Positions 1 to 9,659 of a stretch of DNA of 64,000 bases are shown piece by piece; the first letter of the stretch is position 1, and each line of letters begins with the position of its first letter. Under the pieces are notes generated by a model. That model made no database searches. It was not told where the DNA came from and saw only the letters and a list, made by a program, of their open reading frames with translations. This stretch comes from Struthidea cinerea (Eukaryota; Chordata; Aves; Passeriformes; Corcoracidae), in the NCBI GenBank assembly GCA_013397865.1, contig VZTI01000412.1:294282-358281 (forward strand). Reading direction: 5' to 3'. The position numbers were made by a program, and so were the translations under genes.

Positions 1-511
1 GAACTTGGTGAGAATCGCAATGTCATCTTTAAAAGGAAAAAACACTTCAGTAAGAACCAGAAGTCAAATTCACTTTAACATGAACCCATTTCATAATTCT
101 CCTCTATCCTTTACAGTACAGCCACCATGTAAAACAGAAGAATAAGCCTTGGGCACCAGAGACTGTGACCTGGACAGAAAGCACAGCGCAGGCTCCTCTT
201 GGAACACCAACATTCACCTTTTTGTCCAGGCACCTTATTCAACAACACAAACAAGGATTCCACTTTTCCTTATCAGCAGCAAGGAGGACCATAGTAGTTT
301 CCACTAGCCAAGAAAATGCTTTTAAAATTCTTCATTAAATTACTGCTTCATTTCTAGAGATGGGAGTAAAACAATAATATTCTGATAAAATTCCATATTT
401 AAGGGTATGTCCTTGTTCTTCAACACTACAGGCTTTTATGTATACAAACAGATCTAGAAATATCTGCATGCCAAGAACAACAAACAAGGACACTCACTAA
501 ACTAAGTGGCC

Positions 512-517
512 CTTTAT
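512..517 (-). promoter_or_regulatory. Candidate polyadenylation signal AATAAA
   Basis: TTTATT on the plus strand is AATAAA on the minus strand, downstream of the stop codon of the minus-strand gene. It is the best-placed hexamer in the first 2 kb. A weaker ATTAAA lies near 1,668-1,673. Confidence 0.3.
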
Positions 518-1640
518 TATAAAATTTGTTTGTATAAATTGCAGAAACTCTTTGAAATGTTTTTTTTGTTCAAAATTAACTCCAGTACAACTCTATGACT
601 ATTAAAACTCACTAAATTATTTCAGAAATTTATCATGTTAGTATTTGTGCAAATCATTGGCCTTCATGGGAGTGCACATATCCTAGCTGAAAGAACTGCC
701 TCTTTCCCAATGTAACTGATGTCTTCAACAGCCTTACAATTCTTCACACAGCTATTTGTAACTCCTTAAACACATGTACCTTGGCACTGTGCACGTTACT
801 GTAAATAAACAAGCTTCATACGGCCTATAATTCTGCAGTGTAAGACAACATATGCTGTCCCAAACTACACCCAACCGCAGGGCAACCTACTTAGAAACTC
901 TTGGTATGCCACCCCTAAGAATTACAGACCATTTCTACTTCAATTACAGACCCGAATGATCAGAAAAAGAGTAGCCCACATCAGAAATCAACATTCAGTA
1001 CTGAAGACTGGAAAATATAATCAAGACTGATTTCATCTCTTAAAATATAAGTAGTTTACTCACAAAAAAGGTACCTTCATTATTGTAATCTTATGATTTC
1101 TGTAACAAGCATAAAAAATGGCTTCTTGTGTAATTAAACAATTAGAAATTCCATAATAGTTTAAATTTGTTCCCAGTGCTGGAATCACTTTGTTTTTCTA
1201 CATGGCAAAACTGGTGAGTTAGGAAAAGGTAAAAGTACATGTGTTCAGTGCTGTTGCAAATAAGTAATGATGGCATGGTAAATCAAGGCCTCCCATACAC
1301 CCTATTTTCTGACAATAGCTGCAGCAAGGTAAGCAGCACCAAAAAACGAGCTGCATGGTCTCCAGGAGAAATGCAACCTGTCACAGGTCATGTCCTGGTC
1401 ACAACAGTGGTGCCTCGACTAGGCAAGTAAAAGCCCAGGACACAGACCTAACGACAGGACTTCTCACTCAACTACTGGTGACAATGGTTTCAGCTTCCAG
1501 CACTCTTCTAGATACAGAAGAAGCACACTCTGGAGGACACTGGAGTCTGACCCTCAAAGCAGTACGAAGAAGTCTGCCTTGCTAGGGAGAGAAGGGATTT
1601 TAGCCATACAGGTGTGGCTGGACTGTGCTACTTGTCTTTG

Positions 1641-1667
1641 AAAGCCAAGGAAAAAATCCTTGGCTTT
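1641..1667. repeat. Perfect 11-bp inverted repeat with 5-base loop
   Basis: AAAGCCAAGGA at 1,641-1,651 pairs perfectly with TCCTTGGCTTT at 1,657-1,667 around an A5 loop, and three more T residues follow. It lies within the probable 3' UTR of the minus-strand gene, so the RNA could form a stable hairpin. Confidence 0.7.
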
Positions 1668-2203
1668 TTTAATTACTAGCACAGTTGCAGCCATGGATGC
1701 TCTAGCCCCTTTAACTGCACCTAATCCACACTTTCCCTGGAAGATGACACTCCTTTTACTTCAGCATCCTCAGCAAGTCCAAGTCTGCTGGGAGATGGCA
1801 ACGAGAAAAGCTTGGCTGATGATGCTGCACTTGAAGTACAGCTGGGCACACTGCAGCTGGTGTGCAGGTGCTGCAGTCTGGCACAGTTCAGAGCAACTCT
1901 GCCTCAGGAAACAGAGTAGGAGAAGGCTGTTAAGTTTTCCTTTCTTCCAACTTCTGTAACCCTGATTCATCTGCACCAAGTACAGCTCTTGACAGATTGT
2001 TTATACCAGTAAAAACGTTTACATATTAGATGCTTCTAAAATCAGGTGGCAGATAAAGAGACATTTCTAGGGATCAAAATTTTTGTTTTGCTACTAAAAC
2101 TAGAAAATTATCTGCATTTGCACCTAAGACCTCTGACAGAGCTATTCCAAAGTAAGTAATGCTACTTACTTAGCAGCAGTAGACAATATTAGTACTGATT
2201 CTG

Positions 2204-2375
2204 CTATTTCAGTATTGTTTCCAAAATACTGCTTTCAGTTATTTCCACAATTTTCTTAGACACAATAACAGCATCCTTTTCAGCCAACAAAACCAAGCAA
2301 AGAGCTTTCAGACCGTTGACACTGTTCTGCATATGTCTGACAAATTGACATATTAGTTTATACATGTGCCTTTCC
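2204..2375 (-). CDS. Last coding exon with stop codon
   Basis: The acceptor is TTTGCTCTAG at 2,377-2,376. One base completes the split codon and 56 further codons lead to TAG at 2,206-2,204. The frame begins ERHMYKLICQFVRHMQN, continues GLKALCLVLLAEKDAVIV and ends SSILETILK. It looks like two or three amphipathic helices, similar in feel to a HEAT- or ARM-type C terminus, but I recognise no family. The stop, the following non-coding sequence and a downstream AATAAA fit a terminal exon. Confidence 0.5.
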
Positions 2376-2694
2376 CTAGAGCAAAATTTTGATGGTCCAG
2401 GTAAAATGAAAAACAAATAAATCAACCAAAACTGTAACAATTCCTGAAAGTAACACAGAAGTTGTTATGAATTAGCTACTTTGTACTACAAAGAAAATTC
2501 CCAATATTCATCTTTAACATGCTATGAAAGAAAATGTTATTCCTAGATGTCTTGAAGTTACCACCTTAATAAACCCCCTACCATTATTCGATCACCTGGC
2601 CTGGCTGACAGAAAAGAGAAATGAGTCCCTCCTTCCAAGTAAGCATCAAAATGACTATTGCAAGTGCTTCCATATCGAAGGAAAGCAGCTTTAC

Positions 2695-2886
2695 AATGAC
2701 TTATCAACTAAACTTATGCACATACTGATCATATCCTCCTGAGCCGGATGATAGAGTTGCCACAGGGAACTGGAGACCCACCCAGCTGACTCCTGAGAAA
2801 CCAAAACAAGGTTATTACTCCAGCTGGCATTGTCTGAAGAGTAATAACTGTGCTGCTGAGCCAAAGGTTCAGTCTTAAGATAATGT
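2695..2886 (-). CDS. Coding exon, 64 codons
   Basis: This 192-nt exon runs from an acceptor (ATCACCACTTCAG) to a good donor (CATT|GTAAAG). The frame contains EPLAQQHSYYSSDNASW, later SSSLWQLYHPAQEDM, and ends CISLVDKS. It is Ser/Gln-rich in the first half and becomes hydrophobic and helical towards the end. The exit phase (two bases, TT) is completed by the first base of the next exon to give Leu. An alternative donor at ATCA|GTATGT would break the frame with the last exon, which supports the site chosen here. Confidence 0.5.
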
Positions 2887-3607
2887 CTGAAGTGGTGATT
2901 CATGCATACACAGAGATGCTCCTAAAATTTTTAAACTATTTAAAAATGAAAATATTCTCAGTGAATCCAAGAAAGTCTATTGGAAATATTTTAAAAGAAT
3001 TTTACTCGGCCCTTAAAAAGAAGAAGATTGCATTCAAGTATAGGCTGCTTCATTGGCATATTAATTTTCTTCATGCGTTTTATTATTAAACAAGCACTTC
3101 CAGAGAACAGGTATTTATCAACACATCAAAAGTTAAAGAAAAATAACTCCTTTATATAGGCATAAATATTTGGAATTCTGTTCCTAACAGTAAGAAAATC
3201 TCATTTAGCATTTGGAAAATACATGAAGTCCTAGTCCTAATCTCTAGCATAGTAACTGGGTATTTTAAACCAGAATGGGATGTTTACCCTCAGCTGCCTG
3301 ACTTTTAAAGAGCCACAAAACCACCTCCTCTTTTGATTAAAAGCCACTGGGATAGCAAAAAAGGGAATACATTAAATAAAAAGAGAAGTTGTACAAATCT
3401 GTTTTTAGCAAAAAAACCCACAAGCATAGTGTTGTAACACAGAACTTGAATGGCATTTTAATGCAATTCAGGCAACAACCATCACTGTATTTTAGGCAGC
3501 AGCACAGACGACTTAAAGCATGCTGTGAGCACTCAGACCTTCCAGGTATCATCGTTCTGCAGAATGACACACATAAACTGATTAATAGGTTCAAATGCAT
3601 GTAAAAA

Positions 3608-3641
3608 ATGTTTGGTTTGGGTTTGGTTTTTTTTTTTTTTT
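3608..3641 (+). repeat. GGTTT-rich low-complexity tract with poly-T
   Basis: A short run of TTTGG/GGTTT units leads into about 15 T residues. Similar G/T tracts recur at 5,810-5,845, 11,600-11,622, 12,918-13,036 and 37,286-37,322. Confidence 0.6.
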
Positions 3642-4341
3642 GAAAGCTCAGACTAGGAATAGCTGGATAAAGTCAGGTGTTTTTAAACTGCACAGCATTT
3701 ACATGCATGCAAGTAAGGGGGACTAGAATGACAAATAAACCTCAGCAGAACAGGGTGGTAGAATACCAGACTGCAGGAGTTCTGACAACTCATGAAGCAC
3801 TAGGGCAGTGCTTGTTTGCCTTTAAGAGTATTTATACATTCAGGGCCAGATTTCATCAGCACTATCTGACTGCAGAGGCAGGCAAACAGCTCCAGCAATC
3901 GCCTTGCACATCCATGAAAGTGCCAGGTGCTCTCACATCTCCTTATAGATCAAATGAAGAAAGAGGAACTGCGGGATTGTTTTTCATCACAGCCCAGTGG
4001 AATCACGAGCACTTCAAGAAGTGTTAGGCACAGACTTGCTTTCCTAGTGTGCCCAGAGATACACTAAACATCTCACAGCATCGTTCATCAATACATTTCT
4101 CCAACTTCCACTAAAATCACTGACATAAACCCTGAGGCAACAGTCTCCCATTTCTTTCCACATTTGCAATATGCAAGTGTCCAAAAGTAGTGGAGGGCCC
4201 AATGCACTGTTCATTCTGTGCATACACATTACATTCCTACCCTTGCAAAAGAGATCTTCTGTAGATGGTGTAAATGAAAAGGGATACACAAACTAGGAAA
4301 CTAATGACGCAAATACAACAATGTATTTTTTTAAAAATAAC

Positions 4342-4495
4342 CTTGAATTTACTGTCCTCTGGTGGTATTCCCCAGTTTCATGTGGAATCATATCATCCAG
4401 ATATTTCATTTCAGATGGCCAATTTAAAATTTCTGGTCCTTTATGCTCTACCTCACTCAATACTCCTTTGGTTATGCTTCCAATGAAATATATCA
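4342..4495 (-). CDS. Coding exon, about 51 codons
   Basis: The exon starts after GCAAAATTTTCAG and ends at a moderate donor (CAAG|GTTATT). Two bases complete a codon at its start, 50 codons follow, and two bases are left at its end. The frame reads IYFIGSITKGVLSEVEHK, then a Pro/Trp/Asp-rich stretch (ILNWPSEMKYLDDMIPHE) and TGEYHQRTVNSR. The composition is protein-like and there is no stop. The exit phase matches the exon at 2,695-2,886 exactly, with the split Arg codon AG|A. Confidence 0.5.
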
Positions 4496-4674
4496 CTGAA
4501 AATTTTGCTAGTGTATTCACCAAGTATCTAATTTTCTCACATTAAACAACATAAAAATATACCAGTTTAGGAAGATGTTTTATAACCAAATGCAAGATTT
4601 ACAAGAATTCCAAGAATTGGCATTTTTGTCCAAATTACTTTAAAAATGATGGAATAATTTAGGAATTCCTATAC

Positions 4675-4696
4675 TGATCCCAAAGAGAAACTGCTC
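4675..4696 (-). CDS. Candidate 22-nt micro-exon
   Basis: This segment lies between an acceptor (TTTTCTTGATTGATAG) and a donor (ATCA|GTATAG). It enters in phase 0 and exits in phase 1, so it can link the exon at 5,070-5,153 to the exon at 4,342-4,495, reading EQFLFGI plus a split Met codon. An in-frame stop lies immediately upstream of the acceptor, so the exon cannot be longer. As with the other micro-exon, its main support is that it restores the reading frame. Confidence 0.25.
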
Positions 4697-5069
4697 CTAT
4701 CAATCAAGAAAATTATCAGGGCAATGGACCATGGCTTCCATCGCTTGAAGTTTTTATGTAAGCACCAGTCAATTAACAGAACTGAAGTAGGCAAAGTGGT
4801 TTGAAGAACCAAGTGGCCTGAAAACCACATCTGCTAGCCATTACTTGTTGGCATGGTGTATTTCTAGCACACTATAAATTGTGCAAACACAGACTTTCTG
4901 ATTTCCTACCCAACAGTTAAGACAACTCCTTTGAATAACACACTACAGGGCCCTTTCTAATTTAGGGCTAGTGCAGAAAATGAAAGGACAACCATCTGCA
5001 TCATGAGTCCTGCCCATATGGCTTGCTAGGGTTCTGCTATCTTGCGAAGGCCTCAAATTTCCTATTTAC

Positions 5070-5153
5070 CCTTGTGAGCCTAGTAAAGAAGACGAGAATC
5101 CCTTGGGATTTCCAGTTAGAAGACTGCACTTCATGCAAAGATATACTCACTTC
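5070..5153 (-). CDS. Coding exon, 28 codons
   Basis: This 84-nt exon (phase 0 to 0) is preceded by a textbook acceptor (ATGTTTTTTTAG) and followed by a donor (AAGG|GTAAAT). It encodes a 28-residue segment that starts EVSISLHEVQSSNW and ends GILVFFTRLTR, hydrophobic in its second half. It joins the exon at 6,099-6,236 without a phase shift. The match of length, phase and splice sites is good support. Homology was not recognised. Confidence 0.5.
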
Positions 5154-5305
5154 CTAAAAAAACATGTTTGGAACTTCACCACATCTACTGATCCTCACTG
5201 AGAGCCACTGGAGAACAAAAGCATGAACACCACAGCTTTAACAGCTTTACATTGTGATGAAAACCACACATCCATATAGTAGAATCCAATAGACTCAGCT
5301 CCTCC

Positions 5306-5401
5306 CACACACAGTGTTTAATCTAACACAAAATGTTATAATCATTACAACAAAATATACAGTGTTACACAATGTGTAACCACACACACAATGTTTAATC
5401 T
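5306..5401 (+). repeat. Short direct repeat around a small palindrome
   Basis: A near-identical 19-base segment (CACACACAGTGTTTAATCT) occurs at 5,306-5,324 and again, with one change, at 5,383-5,401. Between them, GTTACACA at 5,364-5,371 and TGTGTAAC at 5,373-5,380 form an 8-bp inverted repeat around one base. No element family was recognised. Confidence 0.5.
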
Positions 5402-5809
5402 ATATATAATTCCTGACAAATAACTGTAAATCCTTCCATAACTATGTTATAATAGCAAGAACTATCCCTAGCAATACAACGCAAGAACCTTCCTTCCCCT
5501 TTCTGCATTTATACACACATGCACGTGGAAAGCTATCACCAAATACAATAAAATTACTGCTAGATAAGAAAATACAACCTGGTAATTACACTGCTCTCTG
5601 GTTCAATCCCCAGATCACAATAAAAAACCAGTGCAAAAGTTCACTGCATTATTACCTTGCCTCTTAACATCTGATCACCTTTTTATGTTACCTATATCTT
5701 CTTGATGACATATTTAGGTTAGATGACTATTTGTCTCCTCCACGTGCATATGCAACTCACTGGTTTAAAGATACTAAATATGAAGATGGTGGTATTTGGT
5801 TTCTTGGTG

Positions 5810-5845
5810 CTTTTGTTTGTTTGTTGTTTGGGTTTTTTTTTTTTA
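5810..5845 (+). repeat. TTTG/T-rich simple repeat
   Basis: TTTG-type units are followed by a run of 12 T residues. The tract lies in an intron and interrupts the weak plus-strand open frame at 5,731-5,970. Confidence 0.6.
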
Positions 5846-6098
5846 CAAATTATACGCCAACAGTTCTCAAGCACAATTTTAAAAGCACATTTTCAGCAGT
5901 GCCCTTATATCTTATCCTAGTGTTTCCTTGTATCACAGTAATTATTCAGCCTTTGTACATAAAGGTTTAAGTGTACTTCCATTTTATAATACACTTATCA
6001 GTTTATTTCCATAGGGAACACCTCAGAACAGCACAGCAGGCACTGCCTTAGCTGCAAACTGGAGAGGGAACCACTGAGAGAACATCACTCTGCCTTAC

Positions 6099-6236
6099 AC
6101 CAGAAGAGAGGCTGGTGGCTTTCTTGGCATTTATTTGGGATTCATAATCCAGAACCTCTGCCCCCAGCTGAGCCAAACCATTCCTCCAGGACTTGTTGTG
6201 AGGGGGAGACAGCTGCAGAACATTTTCTTTCATTTT
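6099..6236 (-). CDS. Coding exon, 46 codons
   Basis: This exon of exactly 46 codons (phase 0 to 0) starts after an excellent acceptor (CACCTTTCTGCTCAG) and ends at a strong donor (GGT|GTAAGG). It begins KMKENVLQLSPP and ends in KKATSLSSG, with a central amphipathic stretch (SWRNGLAQLGAEVLDYES) that looks helical. The other two frames are interrupted, while this one stays open past the donor. The splice sites and amino-acid composition make it one of the best exons of the model. By eye, the spacing of Leu-Ser, Lys, Trp-Arg and Ala-Glu-Val loosely recalls the N-terminal part of the meiotic protein MEI4 as I remember it. The other exons do not continue that similarity, so I assign no name. Confidence 0.6.
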
Positions 6237-6327
6237 CTGAGCAGAAAGGTGAAATTGTAAGTCACTTGTTACAAAGAGACTAAAATGCTTTCACCTGTGA
6301 TGGCAGTGCCATCACTCAGTTCTGCAC

Positions 6328-6373
6328 CTGAGGGATCTTAGAGGTCTTTTCCAACCTTAACGATTCTATGAAT
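6328..6373 (+). mobile_element. CR1 LINE 3' tail fragment
   Basis: The sequence GAGGTCTTTTCCAACCTTAA followed by GATTCTATGAATTC matches the terminal part of avian CR1 elements, which end in ATTCTRTGA repeats. About 45 bp is left, so this is a severely 5'-truncated copy in an intron, in the opposite orientation to the gene. Confidence 0.65.
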
Positions 6374-7426
6374 TCAGCTGTACTTCCCAGCTTCCCAAAA
6401 TGTGGCCTGAATATCCCACATAATTGCTACTGGGTTTAAATGGCATGCAGGGGACTTAATCCCTCCCTTGCTACTCACTGAACTGCAGAGAGTGAGTTTA
6501 ATTTCATATGCAGGGTTCTCACCTAAAATAAAAAGGTTGTCCAAGAGCAATTTTTATTTTTTTAAACTGACACAATCTTTGGAGAAAAATCCATATTTAA
6601 CAGCTGCCGTGGAATGGGCTTGATGTTTTAATTTTCACATTAGAAGCACCACAGCTATACAGGGATATGATGCAAGTTGTTGGGATGAGTTCCCAAAAGC
6701 AGGTTTTCCTACTACAAACAGGAGTCTTCTGTTATGAAGAGGTTTAGCTTCCAATAACCAACCTGTATTTACAGTGTGCCCCCACAGTGACGCATGGCAG
6801 CCACTAAAGAAATTCCACTCAGAAACCAGACATTGGTTGGTCTAAGAGAGTATTTCCTCCCCTGCCTTTTATATTATGAACTATATCTAAATTTCTTGGA
6901 CCTTTTATTTCATTACCCTAGGAATAAACTTTCAAACAGCTTTCCTATTAACAACCCCTTTGGTTTAGCCCTGTGGGAACATGATATCCCATGCAATGTT
7001 TCCACAAATAGATCAGAAATTACTACATACATTGCGACAGTAATTGGAGACAGATGTAGTCTTGAACGGAGACCTGTATTTTATGTTAATGGTAAGAATT
7101 CTGATCAAATAAGTGAACTACCATTTTATTAAATGACAGCAGTATTTGGCCCTGAATGCTGAGGTATTGCAAGATGCCAACACACTGGCACAAGCAGTTT
7201 GCAAGTCACGCCATCAGCTTTCCCTGATGTTTCTCCACCTTTCTCAGAGGGAACACAAGCAAGATGATGTCCAACCTAAGTAAGCCTTTGAATTTAGATT
7301 GCTTAGAGCGTTTTGAGTGCAAACCAGGCTCCTGGAAGCTTTGGAAGAGGAGCTATGTGTATAAAGGCAGCATACTTCAAATCAAGGCATGGAGCCAACA
7401 GCAAGCTTCCAGAAGACTGGCATGCT

Positions 7427-7484
7427 TGGGATATATCCCACAACTGTGTATATATATATATGTATATAACTGGGATATATCCCA
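7427..7484. repeat. Two identical 14-bp perfect palindromes flanking a TA repeat
   Basis: TGGGATATATCCCA, which is its own reverse complement, occurs at 7,427-7,440 and 7,471-7,484. Between the copies is a (TA)n stretch. The flanks also mirror each other in part, so the 58-bp segment can fold as one long or two short hairpins. Confidence 0.8.
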
Positions 7485-8159
7485 ACTACTGTAGCATTAA
7501 CATGCTGGGGAAAAAAAAGATACTGAAAGTGAATGGAGACATAAATAATCCTAGCAACATATTGCAGTCTTCTTTCTCTGGTATTTACATTCTAATTTTG
7601 CAAGTTTAGTTTTCTTAAACTTTAACACTTGAGGTAAATGACACACACCTTCCAACAGAAAGCAAAATCACACACACAAAAATGGAATTTTTTACCTCAC
7701 ACAGATGTAATTCAACGGGAAGCCAGAAAGCTTCCTTCAAGGTAAAATACAGGCTCTAAACAGGCAAGTTAAACTTTCTGCTGCTGGTAGAGTTTTGCAT
7801 CCCCATAACCTGTTCCCCAGCATTCAAGTTTAATGGAAAGCAGTAGTAAACCAGAATTAAATAAACACGTACTATCTAAATACAAACATGTCTTTAAGGA
7901 AAACAAGTAGCAGATGTTTTCTCTCCTGCCTTGTTCCTATTGACTTACACAGGCCCTGCTTGGGCATATCAGACATCTAGAGCCTTAGGAGGCTTTTCCT
8001 TAAAGGCACAAAGCATATGTTTAGATCTACAAGTCCTGCTGGCAGTATATGCATACTGTTAACTTTTCTAAACAATAATTGAAGGAAGGTTTGGGGGTTT
8101 TTTAACCTTGAGAGACTTTTGGGCAACAAATTAACACAAACTTTAAAAAGCCTACTCAC

Positions 8160-8182
8160 TTCACCCCATATGCAATTTGTTT
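8160..8182 (-). CDS. Candidate 23-nt micro-exon
   Basis: A 23-base segment lies between a strong acceptor (TAACTAAC branch-like sequence, then a pyrimidine stretch and ACAG, just above 8,182) and a strong donor (GAA|GTGAGT) below 8,160. It accepts phase 1 and exits in phase 0, exactly what is needed to join the first exon to the exon at 6,236. In that frame it encodes ETNCIWGE, counting the split codon. I chose it because it solves the phase problem, not because its sequence looks coding. Another exon in the 6,240-9,890 intron could do the same job. Confidence 0.25.
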
Positions 8183-9659
8183 CTGTTTTAGAAAGTGGTT
8201 AGTTAACAATACTGAACTGAATTAGAACATGATTTCGTACGGAGAATTATGTGCTACTGTACGGCAAATCCTCCTTAACCATCCTTGGACACTGAAACCC
8301 CTCAAATCCCCTTATATTTACTATTTATGACTATAAAAAAACCACAAGGCTCAAGGGAAAACTGAATACTGTGGAATGAAGTTTACAAATCTGACTTCAT
8401 AGAATCATTCCCTAAATGGGAATATTTTGTGTGTTCTGTAAATATTTTTTAGTCTCAAGGTACTTCAGAGGAACAACCCATGGAGAGAGCAGCTCAGTCC
8501 GAGCACTTTTCATTGCTCCCAGGCACTGGGATGGGCGATGACTCAGGTCTCTCACATCCCCTTTGGAATAGGATCGCTGGCCAAGAGGCTGTAATATCCA
8601 TCTGCTTCAGTTCCTAAGAAGCCTGCCAGCTCCACCAGGCCTTTCCAGAGAGGGGAAACCTTCGTCTGACACTTGCTGCGGACGCCTGCCTCCCCACAGC
8701 TGGACACCCCTCCTTGCTGTCACTATAAAGAGCTTCTTTTGGATAACTTCACAGACAATACTGCCATCATACCTTTCTGAAACAAGACTGCCAAATATTT
8801 TGAAAATCATGATTTGCCACTAGTGCTCATGGTGTTTAAAATGGCATTATATATGTTTTTCTAAAAGAGACAGTGTAGTCAAGCTGTGAGGGGGAACATA
8901 TAACCTCAGAAGCCAACAAAAGGACTTAGTGGTTCTCTCCTGCTTTAAGATTTTCACTTCTAGGACTGATGGCAAAGCATTATTCCCAAAAAAGGGAAAT
9001 TTTTCTAGGTCAGCATTTTCCTTTTTAAAAAAAAATCTATACAGTTTCATTCTGAAAATATCAACATGCTCTCTTACATCTGACTGTTGATTCCCGTTGC
9101 CAGGTGAGGTGCTGATAAACACACACTTGCGCCATGTTATTTTACAAAATCCTAATATGACCCCATGTATTATAAGTAATGACATACCACACCGACACAA
9201 AATGGAAACTGTAACCTGGCTGTAGCAAAAAAGCAAGGCCCCGACACAAATCCACTGGCCACACATCCCCTGCCGCAGGGTCTATCCAAAGCTGAGGGGT
9301 GCCAGCGCATCTGGTATAGAGCGAGGGGAAAGAAGGCTGCTCACACCTTCCGAAGTGAGGCGACCAGCTCTGCTCTGAGCCTTCTTGTAAGGGCAGCCTC
9401 AGCTGCTGGAAGCCAGCGCCCGATCCCAGCTGGTGCTTCGGGGAAGTTTGCTGTCCGGCAGAGGGACATTTGTACCTGTTGTGTCTTTTAAGATAAAAAT
9501 CAAGCGGGTTCTCTAGCTTTTGTTCTTGGCAGGGTGCTGATGTGACAACCTTCATTTTCAAGGTTTATTTGGGGATTATAAAGATTTAATCATAGTTTGA
9601 TCATGCTCATGGAAAAGTGGTTTTGCTCTTCTCAAGTGGAAGCCGAAGAATTAAAAGCT

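Larger units (their letters stand above)
490..2203 (-). other. Probable 3' UTR of the minus-strand gene
   Basis: After the stop at 2,204 there is no further convincing exon on the minus strand. An AATAAA hexamer in minus orientation (plus-strand TTTATT) lies at 512-517, which would give a 3' UTR of about 1.7 kb. Short open frames at 1,660-1,959 (plus) and 1,770-1,979 (minus) overlap here and have no family signature. An 11-bp perfect hairpin lies at 1,641-1,667. Confidence 0.35.

Noticed and set aside
5690..5970. Plus-strand open frame with protein-like sequence (LDDYLSPPRAYATHWFKDT)
   Set aside because: It runs into a TTTG/poly-T simple repeat, has no splice or promoter context and no recognised family, and lies in an intron on the opposite strand.
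6099..6236. Assignment of the minus-strand gene as MEI4
   Set aside because: Only this exon resembles the remembered MEI4 N-terminal region (Leu-Ser, Lys, Trp-Arg, Ala-Glu-Val spacing). The first exon and the C-terminal exons do not match, so no symbol is given.
8607..8810. Minus-strand open frame as an extra exon of the gene
   Set aside because: No phase-compatible acceptor and donor pair was found, and the composition is unlike the accepted exons.
9142..9561. Minus-strand open frame of 139 codons
   Set aside because: The reading frame shows no domain and its start lies just inside the GC transition near the CpG island. It looks like a chance frame in a GC-rising region.
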